A stretch of DNA of 64,000 nt from assembly GCA_902522325.1 (NCBI GenBank), contig CABYVA010000001.1, positions 1 to 64,000 of the forward strand. Direction: 5' to 3'. A program made the translations under genes and the position numbers. Source of the stretch: an uncultured Pelagibacteraceae bacterium. GTDB lineage: Bacteria; Pseudomonadota; Alphaproteobacteria; Pelagibacterales; Pelagibacteraceae. Position 1 is the stretch's first letter. Every line of letters begins with the position of its first letter. The notes beneath the pieces were generated by a model. That model made no database searches. It saw only the letters and a list, made by a program, of their open reading frames with translations, and was not told where the DNA came from. Positions 8,780-17,859 of the stretch are shown one piece after another.

Positions 8780-9760
8780 ATGACAAAAACAAATTTTAGA
8801 AAAATTGCAAAAGAAGTTATTGAAGTAGAGATACAATCATTAAAAAAATTAAAAAAAAATATCAACAGCTCCTTTGATAAAGTCGTTAACACAATTAATA
8901 ATTGTAAAAATGGAAAAGTAATAATTTCTGGGGTCGGAAAATCTGGAATTATTGCAAAAAAAATTGCTTCCACTCTTTCATCAGTTGGCACACCTTCTTT
9001 CTTTGTAGATGCAAGCTCTTGTTCTCACGGGGATTTGGGTAAAATTAGTTCAAATGATATATTAATTTTAATTAGCTTTAGTGGTGAAACCGCCGAATTA
9101 AAAAATATTATACAATATGCAAACAGAAATAAAAAAATTACACTAATAGGTGTTGTATCAAAAAAAAATTCTCTTCTTTATAAAACAGCTGACATAAAAT
9201 TACTAATCCCAGAAGTAAAAGAAGCAGGTCCAGGAAATATTGTTCCCACATCTTCAACTATCGTTCAGTTAGCTATTGGTGATGCCATAGCTATTGCAGC
9301 AATGAAACACAAAAAATTTAGCCATTTAGATTTTAAAAAATTTCACCCTTCTGGAAGTTTAGGTTTAAAATTAAAAACTGTTGGAGATTTGATGTTAACT
9401 GGAAAGAAAATTCCTTTTGTTAATGAAAATAAAAAGATGAAAGAAGCATTAAAAATTATTTCAAAGAAAAAATTAGGGATCTTAATAGCTTTAAATGCAA
9501 AGAAAAAAACAACTGGAATTATAACTGATGGACAAGTAAGAAGAGCAAGTTCAACAAACTCAAATTTTCAAAATTTAATTGTAAAAAAAATAATGACAAA
9601 AAAACCTATTGGTGTGAAACAGGATGTGCTAGCAGCCAAAGCTCTTGCTCTCATGAATAATAAAAAAATTACAAGTTTATGCGTTTATAGTGATAAAAAA
9701 AAATATAAAACTATCGGTATTTTACATATCCATAATATACTTAAGGCAAATGTTCACTAG
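8780..9760 (+). CDS. kdsD: Arabinose-5-phosphate isomerase (KpsF/GutQ family)
   Basis: Interconverts ribulose-5-phosphate and arabinose-5-phosphate, the first step of Kdo synthesis. The SIS domain is N-terminal (VIISGVGKSGIIAKKIASTL, SFSGETAELKN) and two CBS domains follow from about residue 205. HPSGSLG is the family signature linking the two. I start at the ATG at 8780, just after the RNase D stop; a TTG at 8765 would add five residues. Its place before lptC-lptB is the conserved kdsD-lpt arrangement, and kdsB is also in this window. Confidence 0.94.
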   Translation: MTKTNFRKIAKEVIEVEIQSLKKLKKNINSSFDKVVNTINNCKNGKVIISGVGKSGIIAKKIASTLSSVGTPSFFVDASSCSHGDLGKISSNDILILISFSGETAELKNIIQYANRNKKITLIGVVSKKNSLLYKTADIKLLIPEVKEAGPGNIVPTSSTIVQLAIGDAIAIAAMKHKKFSHLDFKKFHPSGSLGLKLKTVGDLMLTGKKIPFVNENKKMKEALKIISKKKLGILIALNAKKKTTGIITDGQVRRASSTNSNFQNLIVKKIMTKKPIGVKQDVLAAKALALMNNKKITSLCVYSDKKKYKTIGILHIHNILKANVH

Positions 9761-10351
9761 ATGGACAAAAAAGTTTTAATACAAATAACTTTATTAATAA
9801 TAATAGTTTTGATCCTAGCTAAAATATTTACTTTTTATCAAAGCAAAAAAGGTAAAAATTTAGTTTTAAAAGAAGAAGATAAAAAAGAATTTTTAAACGA
9901 AAATCAAGATAGTGAATTAAACATAATAAAAGATATAACTTATCTAGCTAAAGATGATAAGGAAAATATATTTAAAATAGAATCAAAGTTTGGCAAAATA
10001 AATCCAGAGGAACCAGATATAGTTCTAATGGATAATGTAACTGCTTTAATAACTTTAAGAAATCTTGAAGAAATTCTTATTTCTTCTGATCATGCTATTT
10101 ATAACAGTAAAAGTTATGAAACAAATTTTTATGACAATGTGCTTCTTGAATATATTGAACATAATATAGCCTCTGAAAACATATATTTGTCTTTTGAAAA
10201 TAATTTAGTATCTATATCGAATAATATTATTTATAAAAATTTAAATAGTGAAATGAATGCAGATGAAATAGAAATGAATTTAATAACAAAAGAAATTAAA
10301 ATTTTTATGCATAACAATGAAAACAAAATTCAGATATTAAGTAAAAATTAA
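9761..10351 (+). CDS. lptC: LPS export protein LptC
   Basis: Single-pass inner-membrane protein that hands lipopolysaccharide from LptB2FG to the periplasmic bridge. It has one N-terminal membrane helix (residues about 5-25) and a periplasmic beta-rich LptC/OstA-like domain (YETNFYDNVLLEYIE, NLEEILISSDHAIYNS). Sequence similarity is low, as usual for LptC, so the call relies on fold-like pattern and position. It begins on the base after the kdsD stop. lptB follows at 2 bp with no lptA between them. Confidence 0.83.
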   Translation: MDKKVLIQITLLIIIVLILAKIFTFYQSKKGKNLVLKEEDKKEFLNENQDSELNIIKDITYLAKDDKENIFKIESKFGKINPEEPDIVLMDNVTALITLRNLEEILISSDHAIYNSKSYETNFYDNVLLEYIEHNIASENIYLSFENNLVSISNNIIYKNLNSEMNADEIEMNLITKEIKIFMHNNENKIQILSKN

Positions 10352-10353
10352 GT

Positions 10354-11130
10354 ATGGCAATTATAAAAAAATTTAGAATTAAATCTTTTAAAAAACAAAA
10401 ACCACTTGTTCAATTAAAAAATATTTCATTATCTTTTGGAAAAAGAAAAATATTGGATAATGTTAGTTTTAACATTAACCAAGGAGAAATTCTTGGAATG
10501 TTAGGCCCCAATGGAGTTGGAAAATCAACTATTTTTAATTTAATAACAGGTTTGATAAAACCAGATTATGGATCGATATTTTTTGATTCTATAAATGCTA
10601 CAAATTATCCAATTTATGTGAGAACCATAAAGTTTAAAATTGGTTATGTGCCACAACATGGGGGCTACTTTAAAGATTTAACTTTATTAGAAAATTTAAA
10701 AGCCATTGGCGAAATATTAATTGATGATGAAAAAGAAAGAATTTCCAAAATAAACGTTCTAATTTCAAAATTTGAACTTGACTCAGTAATAAATATTAAG
10801 GCTAAATTTTTATCTGGTGGTCAAAAAAAAAAATTAGTAATTGCACTAGCCCTTTTAGGTGATCCTAAAGTACTTCTTTTAGATGAGTGTTTTGCTGCCT
10901 TAGACGTTTTAACTATAAAAATGTTACAGCAAATAATTGTGAGCCTCCAAACAGAAAATAATATTGGAATTTGCATATGTGATCACCAAGCACGCGATCT
11001 ACTTTCATGTGTTGACCTTGCTATAGTATTATCTAATTGTAAAATTATAGCTAAGGGAGCACCTGCAGAGCTAATAAAAGATCCTAATGCTAAATCAGCT
11101 TATTTTGGTGAGTCTTTTAAATTCAATTAA
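10354..11130 (+). CDS. lptB: LPS export ABC transporter ATP-binding protein LptB
   Basis: Cytoplasmic ATPase powering LPS extraction. Motifs are Walker A LGPNGVGKSTIFNLI near residue 50, Q-loop YVPQHGGYFKDLTLLEN, Walker B KVLLLDECFAALD and switch His in ICICDHQARDLL. The signature motif is LSGGQKKKLVIA where the family normally has LSGGERRR. It is encoded over a run of 11 consecutive A at 10823-10833. A basic 17-residue extension precedes the usual N-terminus. ECFAALD replaces the usual EPFAGVD, but context next to lptC supports LptB rather than another ABC protein. Confidence 0.9.
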   Translation: MAIIKKFRIKSFKKQKPLVQLKNISLSFGKRKILDNVSFNINQGEILGMLGPNGVGKSTIFNLITGLIKPDYGSIFFDSINATNYPIYVRTIKFKIGYVPQHGGYFKDLTLLENLKAIGEILIDDEKERISKINVLISKFELDSVINIKAKFLSGGQKKKLVIALALLGDPKVLLLDECFAALDVLTIKMLQQIIVSLQTENNIGICICDHQARDLLSCVDLAIVLSNCKIIAKGAPAELIKDPNAKSAYFGESFKFN

Positions 11131-11138
11131 AAAATAAA

Positions 11139-12467
11139 ATGGTGAAACCTATATTCATTAATAAAAAAATTAATGTTTTTAATAAAAATATAAACATCAG
11201 TGGAGATAAAAGTTTATCAATACGCTGGGCTCTCTTAGCGTCTCAAGCCATTGGAAAGTCAAAAGCATATAACCTATTAAAATCTGAAGATATTTACAGC
11301 ACTTTAAATTGTTTAAAAAAATTAGGAATAAAAATAAAATTTAAAAAAAATTTTTGCGAAGTTATAGGCAATGGATTAAATGGTTATTCTTTTAAAAAAA
11401 ATTTAACTTTAAATGCAGGAAATTCAGGAACGCTTGCTAGGTTAATTTTAGCTTTGTTAATTAAATCTCCTTTTAAAATTAAAATGACTGGTGATGCTAG
11501 TTTATCAAAAAGAGACTTTTCAAGAGTAATTATTCCCTTAAAAAAATTTGGTGTAAACTTTTATCCAAAAAACAGAAGCAAACTTCCACTTTATATTTCT
11601 GGTAGCAATTTTCTAAATCCAATAACTTACCATGAAAAAAAAGGATCAGCTCAATGTAAAAGCTGTATTATGCTTGCTGCATTAAATACAGATGGAAAAA
11701 CAATTTTAAAAGCAAAAAAATCAAGAGACCATACAGAAATTCTTTTTAAACATTTGAATATTCCTATGAAAATTAAAAAAGAAAAAAATAATGATCTGAT
11801 TGAAGTATATGGTAAAAAAAGCTTTAAATCTTTTAATTACAATATTCCTTCAGACATAAGCTCAAGTGCATTTTTTATAGTTTTGACTCTTCTTTCAAAA
11901 AAATCGAGTTTAATAATAAAAAATGTAAACATAAATCCCTCAAGAACAGGCATTATATCTATCTTAAATAAAATGGGTGCAAAAATTACTTTTAAAAATA
12001 AAAAAATATATAACGGAGAAAAAATTGCTGATATTTTTGTAAAAAGTGCGAGCAAACTTAAGGCAATTAAGTGTCCTACTAAATATAATAGCAGCGCGAT
12101 CGATGAATTTCTTATTATTTTCATTGTTGCTGCGAAAGCAAAAGGAGTCTCTTATTTTAGAAATCTCTCAGAATTAAATCAAAAAGAAAGTCCAAGATTA
12201 AAAATTGCTTCTAGAATATTAAATATGATTGGTGTTAAAACAAAATTAACTAGTCATTCTATAAAAATTTTCGGTGAACCTAATTTAAATCTTGAGAAAA
12301 ATTATAGAGTTAAGAACTTTTTAAAAGATCATAGAGTATTTATGATGAGTACAATAGCAGCATTAACTTTAGGTGGCAGTTGGACAATACACGATCCGGA
12401 TTCAATAAAAACTTCATTTCCAACATTTTTGAAAACTATTAAAAAAATTGGAGCTAAAATAAATTGA
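11139..12467 (+). CDS. aroA: 3-phosphoshikimate 1-carboxyvinyltransferase (EPSP synthase)
   Basis: Sixth step of the shikimate pathway, joining shikimate-3-phosphate and PEP. The protein has 442 aa with GDKSLSIRWALLAS near the N-terminus, NAGNSGTLARLILALL (the LNAGNSGT-type motif) near residue 90, GDASLSKRDFSRVI, and the C-terminal DHRVFMMSTIAAL. These are the expected substrate-binding blocks. It overlaps the TTG start of cmk by four bases. The aroA-cmk-rpsA order is widely conserved in proteobacteria. Confidence 0.96.
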   Translation: MVKPIFINKKINVFNKNINISGDKSLSIRWALLASQAIGKSKAYNLLKSEDIYSTLNCLKKLGIKIKFKKNFCEVIGNGLNGYSFKKNLTLNAGNSGTLARLILALLIKSPFKIKMTGDASLSKRDFSRVIIPLKKFGVNFYPKNRSKLPLYISGSNFLNPITYHEKKGSAQCKSCIMLAALNTDGKTILKAKKSRDHTEILFKHLNIPMKIKKEKNNDLIEVYGKKSFKSFNYNIPSDISSSAFFIVLTLLSKKSSLIIKNVNINPSRTGIISILNKMGAKITFKNKKIYNGEKIADIFVKSASKLKAIKCPTKYNSSAIDEFLIIFIVAAKAKGVSYFRNLSELNQKESPRLKIASRILNMIGVKTKLTSHSIKIFGEPNLNLEKNYRVKNFLKDHRVFMMSTIAALTLGGSWTIHDPDSIKTSFPTFLKTIKKIGAKIN

Positions 12468-13132
12468 TAAAAATAAAAAAAAATACTAATTTTTCAATTG
12501 CAATTGATGGTGACTCAGCGTCCGGAAAAACTACTGGAAGCAAATTCATAGCTAAATATTTTGGCTTTAAACTTTTAACCTCTGGAAAATTATATAGATA
12601 CGTTGCATTTAGAATAATTAAAGACAATAAAAAAAAACTTGATAAAAAATATTTAAAAAAAATAACAAAAAATATAACTTTTAAAAAACTGCAAAATAAT
12701 AAAATGATGTATACAGATGATGTTACCTCATATGCGTCTTCAATAGCAAAAATTAAATTTATAAGAAAATTACTGAATAAATTTCAAAAAAAATTTTCAA
12801 AAAATAAACAATTTATTATTGAAGGAAGAGATATTGCCTCAAAAATACTTCCCAATGCCGATCTAAAGTTGTTTTTTATATGTTCTCCTACAGAAAAAGC
12901 AAAACGTAGATTTAAGGAATATATTAAAGAAAAAAGAAAAATCACACTTAAAGAAGTAAAAAAATCTTTAAAAAAAAGAGATTATAGTGATAAAAATCGT
13001 AAAGAAAGTCCCTTGCTTTTTGTAAAAGGTGCTGTATTAGTGGACACCACAAATTTAACTTTAAAACAAATGGAGGCTAAATTAAAAAAACTAGTTCAAG
13101 AGGCTATACAAAAAAAATATGGAAATCTATAA
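12464..13132 (+). CDS. cmk: Cytidylate kinase
   Basis: Phosphorylates CMP and dCMP. The P-loop is AIDGDSASGKTTGSK near residue 13 (family form DGPxGSGKST), followed by LLTSGKLYRYVA, where the usual DTGxxYR is SGKLYR, and IIEGRDIASKI (the GRDIGT-type block). The start is a TTG inside the aroA stop (TTGA), with no ATG nearby that keeps the P-loop and family length. 222 aa is normal. The last 14 bp overlap the start of rpsA. Confidence 0.92.
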   Translation: MIKIKKNTNFSIAIDGDSASGKTTGSKFIAKYFGFKLLTSGKLYRYVAFRIIKDNKKKLDKKYLKKITKNITFKKLQNNKMMYTDDVTSYASSIAKIKFIRKLLNKFQKKFSKNKQFIIEGRDIASKILPNADLKLFFICSPTEKAKRRFKEYIKEKRKITLKEVKKSLKKRDYSDKNRKESPLLFVKGAVLVDTTNLTLKQMEAKLKKLVQEAIQKKYGNL

Positions 13133-14837
13133 AGAATTAAAATCTCCAGCATCACAAGAATTTGAAAAATTACTTAACTCACAGTTCTCAAAAAATAAAA
13201 ATCTAGTAGAGGGAAAAATAATAGAAGGTATTGTAACAAAAATAAGTGACAAATTTGTTTTTCTACATTGTGATGGTTTAAAATCAGAGCCTGTAATTGA
13301 CGTCAACGAATTTAAAAGTATGGGAATGTTAGAAAAAATCAAGGTTGGAGAAAAAATTTCAGTACTTTTAGAACGCATTGAAGACAAAAATGGAGACGTA
13401 TTAGTGTCTGCAATTAAAGCTCAAAAAATTCGTGGATGGGATAAATTAGTTCAAGCCTATGAAAAAAATGAACCAATAATGGGAAAGATAACTTCAAAAT
13501 GCAAAGGCGGAGTAATAGTCGAGCATGTTGATACTGGCTCTCTAATGTTTTGCCCTGGTTCTCAAATTTCTGACAAACCCTTAAAAGACATATCACACTT
13601 AATGTATGAGCCTCAAAAATTTGCTTTAATTAAATTAGACAAAGTAAGAGGTAATGCATGCGTTTCGAGAAGACAAATAATTTCTTCATTTAAAAAAGAA
13701 GATAAAGCTAAAGTAGTTGAAAAATATAAAGTTGGAGACATCATCAAAAATGCTATCGTGAAAGGATATAGTTCCTTTGGATGTTTTTTTGACGTTAATT
13801 CAGAATTAGATGTTCTAGTTCATTTGCAAGAAATTAGTTATTCAAGAATAAATCACCCTGATGAAATTTTTAATATAGGTGAAAAACATGATCTAAAAGT
13901 TATTTCGGTTGATAAAGAAAAATTGCAAGTTGGATGTTCAATTAAACAATTGTCGCCAGATCCGTTTGAACATATTTCTAATTACGAATTAAACAAACCC
14001 TACAAAGTTAAAGTTGTTAAAATAATGGATTTTGGTGCTTTTTGTGAACTTGAACCAGGACTAAGCACACTTTTACATTCTAGCGAATTAAGCTGGACGA
14101 AAAAAAATCCTTCTGCAAAAAAAATGTTTAAAATAGGTGATGAAATTTCATGTGTAATAACTGAAATTGATAAAGAAAAAAGAAGAGTCGCAATTTCACA
14201 TAGGCTTACTCAAGACAATCCTTACACTTCTTTTGAAAAAAAACACCCTGTAGAAAGTGAAGTAACAGGAATAATTAATAGTATAAATGAGTATGCAATT
14301 TATTTGAAAATTGATGGATTTGATATAGATGCATTCCTTCACTGCAATGATTTATCTTACGAGAAAAATGCTGAGGAAGAATTAAAAAAATATAAAAAAG
14401 GAGATAAACTAAAAGTAAAAGTTTTAGAAATTAAAGTTGATCAACAAAAAATAAGAGTTGGTTTGCGTCAAACTCAACCAGATCCATTTTTATGGTTTAA
14501 TGACAAAAAAGTTAACGACACAATTACTGTAAAAGTGATTTCTTCGGATAGTAAAGGATTAGTGGTTCAACCAGAAAAATGTGGTATGAATTTTGTAATT
14601 AAAAAAAACCAAATAGCTATAAATCAAGCTGATGCTAGACCGTCAAGATTTGTAGGAGGTGAAAGAATTGACGCTGCAATAGCAGAGTTAAATCATGAAA
14701 AGAGAAAAGTGAGCCTAAGCATTAAATTGCTAGAAGAACTGCAAAATAAAGAGGCTGTTTCTAAATTTAGTTCTCCACTTTCAGGTAAAAATCTTCCTTT
14801 TTCTTCATTATCGGATAAACTGGAGAAAAAGAAATAA
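13119..14837 (+). CDS. rpsA: 30S ribosomal protein S1
   Basis: Ribosomal protein that binds mRNA and helps initiation, especially on leaders without a Shine-Dalgarno site, which are common in this window. The 572-aa protein has about six S1 repeats; clear RNA-binding copies are seen around residues 205-275 (YKVGDIIKNAIVKGYSSFGC) and 290-365 (NKPYKVKVVKIMDFGAFCEL). The first two repeats are the diverged ribosome-binding ones. The start ATG lies inside the end of cmk. Confidence 0.97.
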   Translation: MEIYKELKSPASQEFEKLLNSQFSKNKNLVEGKIIEGIVTKISDKFVFLHCDGLKSEPVIDVNEFKSMGMLEKIKVGEKISVLLERIEDKNGDVLVSAIKAQKIRGWDKLVQAYEKNEPIMGKITSKCKGGVIVEHVDTGSLMFCPGSQISDKPLKDISHLMYEPQKFALIKLDKVRGNACVSRRQIISSFKKEDKAKVVEKYKVGDIIKNAIVKGYSSFGCFFDVNSELDVLVHLQEISYSRINHPDEIFNIGEKHDLKVISVDKEKLQVGCSIKQLSPDPFEHISNYELNKPYKVKVVKIMDFGAFCELEPGLSTLLHSSELSWTKKNPSAKKMFKIGDEISCVITEIDKEKRRVAISHRLTQDNPYTSFEKKHPVESEVTGIINSINEYAIYLKIDGFDIDAFLHCNDLSYEKNAEEELKKYKKGDKLKVKVLEIKVDQQKIRVGLRQTQPDPFLWFNDKKVNDTITVKVISSDSKGLVVQPEKCGMNFVIKKNQIAINQADARPSRFVGGERIDAAIAELNHEKRKVSLSIKLLEELQNKEAVSKFSSPLSGKNLPFSSLSDKLEKKK

Positions 14838-14851
14838 AAAGATAATTTAAA

Positions 14852-15142
14852 TTGGTTATTGTTAAATCAAAACTCTTAAAACAACTCTCAGATAATTATC
14901 CAAATTTTTTAAAAAAAGACCTAGAAAAGTTCATAGACATATTTTTAAAAGAAATCAAAATAGCTTTACAAAAAAATGAAGCATGTGAACTTAGAGACTT
15001 TGGAAGATTTTCTACCCGATTACAAAAAAAAAGAGTCAGTAGAAACCCAAAAACAGGTGAAAAAGTTGAAACACCAGAAAAAAAAATTATTCACTTTAAA
15101 ATGAGTAAAAAATTATTTAATAAAATAAATAATGATGAATAA
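14852..15142 (+). CDS. ihfB: Integration host factor subunit beta
   Basis: DNA-bending nucleoid protein that acts as a heterodimer with IhfA. The 96 residues show LKKDLEKFIDIFLKEI, ELRDFGRFSTRLQKKR and the intercalating arm RNPKTGEKVETPEKKIIHFK. This is the HU/IHF fold of normal length. The start is a TTG at 14852, 14 bp after rpsA; no ATG gives a full-length product. rpsA-ihfB linkage is conserved. Beta rather than alpha or HU is chosen from this position and the EACELRDFG block. Confidence 0.92.
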   Translation: MVIVKSKLLKQLSDNYPNFLKKDLEKFIDIFLKEIKIALQKNEACELRDFGRFSTRLQKKRVSRNPKTGEKVETPEKKIIHFKMSKKLFNKINNDE

Positions 15143-15809
15143 AAATATTTTTGTAGCGTGTGATATTTCAAGTCAAAAAGAAGTGATCAATATTCTACAA
15201 AAAATAAAAGATGATATTTATGGTATTAAAATAGGACTTCAATACATCACCCAAAGAAGTCCAGACGATATTAAAGAACTTTCAAAATTTAAAAAACCAA
15301 TTTTTTATGATGGTAAGTTTTTTGATATTAAAAATACTTTGGCCTCCTCTATCCAAGCATTAAATGATTTAAAAGTATCCTTTGCGACGGTTCATTTATT
15401 AAATGGTTTAGATGCGCTTAAATCTGCAAATAAAATAGCTAGAAAAATTAATATTCATCTAATAGGAGTATCTGTATTAACAAGTTTCTCTGACGAAGAT
15501 TTAGAAAAATTGGGATTTAAAAATACAGTTGAAAATCAAGTTGAAAAATTAATAAAAATCGCAGCTGAAGCAAATTTATATGGAGTAGTCTGCAGTCCAT
15601 TGGAAGTAAAAATTGTTAAAAAAATTGCTCCACAGCTAAAATGTTTTACCCCAGGTATTAGAATGGATTCTAATACCCATGATCAAAAAAGAACTATGAA
15701 CGCTAATGAAGCTACAGAAGCAGGTAGTGATTTTTTAATAATAGGTAGACCTATTCTAGAGGGTGATCCAAAAAAAAATATAGATCAAATTATTCATTCA
15801 ATAAAATAA
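15132..15809 (+). CDS. pyrF: Orotidine-5'-phosphate decarboxylase
   Basis: Last step of UMP synthesis. The catalytic Lys-Asp-Lys array is seen in FYDGKFFDIKNT near residue 60, where DGK replaces the usual DLK, and the phosphate-binding C-terminus has FLIIGRPILEGDPKK. FTPGIRM is another family block. The protein has 225 aa. Two adjacent ATGs (15132 and 15135) are possible starts; both overlap the end of ihfB. It is followed by rsmD at 8 bp. Confidence 0.94.
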   Translation: MMNKNIFVACDISSQKEVINILQKIKDDIYGIKIGLQYITQRSPDDIKELSKFKKPIFYDGKFFDIKNTLASSIQALNDLKVSFATVHLLNGLDALKSANKIARKINIHLIGVSVLTSFSDEDLEKLGFKNTVENQVEKLIKIAAEANLYGVVCSPLEVKIVKKIAPQLKCFTPGIRMDSNTHDQKRTMNANEATEAGSDFLIIGRPILEGDPKKNIDQIIHSIK

Positions 15810-15817
15810 ACAAATTA

Positions 15818-16387
15818 ATGAGAATAATATCTGGAAATTTAAAAGGAAAAAAAATTCTTCAGCCAAAAGACAAATTTACAAGACCGCTAAAAGATCTAAC
15901 CAAGGAATCTATATTTAATATAATAGAGCATTCAAATTTACTAAATGTAAAAATAGAAAAATCAATTATCTTAGATTTGTTTTCTGGAGTAGGTTCTTTT
16001 GGACTTGAATGTTTGTCTAGAGGTTCACATTCAGTAACATTTATAGAAAACTTCTCAAGTACTTTAGATCTTTTAAAAAAAAATATACTTAATGCCGGTT
16101 ATATGAATAAAAGTAAAATTATAGAAAAAAATATTTTAAATGACAGGACATTAAAAAATATTGAGGAGAAATTTGATATTATTTTTATAGATCCTCCATA
16201 TAAAGAAAAAAAACTTCCTGAATTGCTAGAAAGGATAATTAACTTAAATTTATTAAAAAAAAATGGAATATTTATAATTCATAGGCACAAAAAAGAAGAT
16301 GAAAAATTCCCAAGAAAATTTAATACCTTAATAAAAAAAAACTATGGTATTTCAAAAATTGTATTTGGAAATCAAAATTTATATTAA
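15818..16387 (+). CDS. rsmD: 16S rRNA (guanine(966)-N(2))-methyltransferase RsmD
   Basis: SAM-dependent methyltransferase modifying G966 of 16S rRNA. MRIISGNLKGKKI is the family N-terminus, TRPLKDLTKESIFNII the next block, LDLFSGVGSFGLECLSRG the SAM-binding motif near residue 52, and FIDPPYKEKKL the catalytic (D/N)PPY near residue 126. 189 aa is normal. It ends the + strand run and overlaps pgi tail to tail by 9 bp. Confidence 0.95.
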   Translation: MRIISGNLKGKKILQPKDKFTRPLKDLTKESIFNIIEHSNLLNVKIEKSIILDLFSGVGSFGLECLSRGSHSVTFIENFSSTLDLLKKNILNAGYMNKSKIIEKNILNDRTLKNIEEKFDIIFIDPPYKEKKLPELLERIINLNLLKKNGIFIIHRHKKEDEKFPRKFNTLIKKNYGISKIVFGNQNLY

Positions 16388-17536
16388 AATTTTTTTTGTT
16401 TCTTTTTTAATTAACTCAACAGAAGGCTGATTAAATGGATTAACTTTTAATGACCTGCCCAATAAAATACTCTCTAAAATAAAAAAACAAAATAATTCAC
16501 CCATAGTTTGTTCATTTCGATTAAATATTTCAAAACTTCTAAATGGTATATTTTTTTTTTCAAATATTCTTTGAGTTGCTACTTTCTGTGAATACAGGAT
16601 TCTATCAATTGTTTTGTTTTTTAAATAACTTTGGCTTGAAAGTATTAAATTACTTTTAATTTTTATAGATTTTTTTCTAAAAACATAAAAAAAAGTAAAA
16701 AAATTTTTTTTTGGCCCATCCAAATAAAGTTGCATTAAACTATGATTGTCTTTTGGCATTGTGGAAATAACTGGTAAAATTCCTTTTGCATTTTTTCCTA
16801 GACTTTCAGCTATCAGTTGTTGGTACCACTTAAAAAAATTATTTGAACTTTCGTCGTAGTTTAAAATGATAGACGTAAATTTTCCCTTCTTTAATAACTC
16901 AAGCGTACTGCTTACGTTCGCTATTAATGAATTAACAAATCTTTTACTTTTAACTAAATTATTAAATCGTTTAAATTTTTTCTCGTTCAAACCCATTAGT
17001 TCAGCAGGTAGCATTCCAACTTCAGACAAAACTGAATATCTTCCTCCAATAAAATTTTTATGTTCTACAATTTCTGATTCAAGTTTTTTTGCCAAATTTG
17101 TTAAGTAACTATTTTTGTTTTCAGTTATAAATATATTTTTATCTTTTTTTTTAATTATAATATTTGCATTAGATATTGTTTCTAAAGTATTTCCTGATTT
17201 TGAAATTATTAGATTTAAAACTTTATTTTTATTATTAAAATTATTTGGGTTTGTACGTAGGTTGTTTATAAATAAAAAATTTTTTCTAATCTTATCTTTT
17301 AAAAATTCATAAATTGCTTCAGCACCTAAAATTGAACCTCCCATTCCTATAATTCTAATGTTTGAAAATTTTCTTAATTCTAAAATTAATTTTTTTTTGT
17401 AACTATATTTATATGAGTTTTTAAAAGAATTTATTATTTTTAAGTTTTGCTTTAATAGTATTTTAAAATTTTTCTTAACCTTTAAAGTATTAGACTTAAT
17501 TGAAAAATTTTTAAAATTAATATTTTTTGTTAACAT
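16379..17536 (-). CDS. pgi: Glucose-6-phosphate isomerase (short form)
   Basis: Interconverts glucose-6-phosphate and fructose-6-phosphate. The SIS-type domain shows IRIIGMGGSILGAEAIYEFL near residue 60, NLIISKSGNTLETISN (substrate phosphate loop), GGRYSVLSEVGMLPAELMG, and FNRNEQTMGELFCFF with the catalytic Glu region. The C-terminal VNPFNQPSVELIKKE is the PGI signature. At 385 aa it is much shorter than the roughly 550-aa E. coli enzyme, consistent with compact alphaproteobacterial forms. The start ATG overlaps the bamF stop (TAATG). Confidence 0.92.
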   Translation of the reverse strand: MLTKNINFKNFSIKSNTLKVKKNFKILLKQNLKIINSFKNSYKYSYKKKLILELRKFSNIRIIGMGGSILGAEAIYEFLKDKIRKNFLFINNLRTNPNNFNNKNKVLNLIISKSGNTLETISNANIIIKKKDKNIFITENKNSYLTNLAKKLESEIVEHKNFIGGRYSVLSEVGMLPAELMGLNEKKFKRFNNLVKSKRFVNSLIANVSSTLELLKKGKFTSIILNYDESSNNFFKWYQQLIAESLGKNAKGILPVISTMPKDNHSLMQLYLDGPKKNFFTFFYVFRKKSIKIKSNLILSSQSYLKNKTIDRILYSQKVATQRIFEKKNIPFRSFEIFNRNEQTMGELFCFFILESILLGRSLKVNPFNQPSVELIKKETKKILI

Positions 17537-17859
17537 TAATTTTCATTAATTTTTTTTAATACAAAATCCTCAATAGAGCTATCGATAGGAACAGAATCTT
17601 CATCTTCTAATTTTTCTTCAATACTTAAAACTAATTTTTCTACATCATCTGAGTCTTCTTCTGCTAAATCGGCTTCATCTGAAGAATTAGGCTCTGGTAA
17701 ACTGTTATAGTCTGGTGGTAAAACTAGAGGGTTTTTTTTCTCAACAAGAAATTCATCACTAGAGTTTTGTTTCGATCCTCCTAAAGCTGATCTGACAGAG
17801 TCACATGAGTTAGTAAATAAAAAAATAATTAGAATTATTGATGTATAAAATTTTCTCAT
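17536..17859 (-). CDS. bamF: DUF3035-type lipoprotein, probable BamF
   Basis: Small outer-membrane lipoprotein proposed as an accessory of the beta-barrel assembly complex in alphaproteobacteria. Residues 1-19 form a lipoprotein signal (LFTNSC, Cys19), and DEFLVEKKNPLVLPPDYNSL near residues 35-55 is the core of the DUF3035 family. The rest is very acidic (Glu/Asp/Ser). It overlaps lspA by ATGA, so the lipoprotein signal peptidase and one of its likely substrates are coupled. Assignment to BamF rests on the motif and lspA linkage. Confidence 0.75.
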   Translation of the reverse strand: MRKFYTSIILIIFLFTNSCDSVRSALGGSKQNSSDEFLVEKKNPLVLPPDYNSLPEPNSSDEADLAEEDSDDVEKLVLSIEEKLEDEDSVPIDSSIEDFVLKKINEN

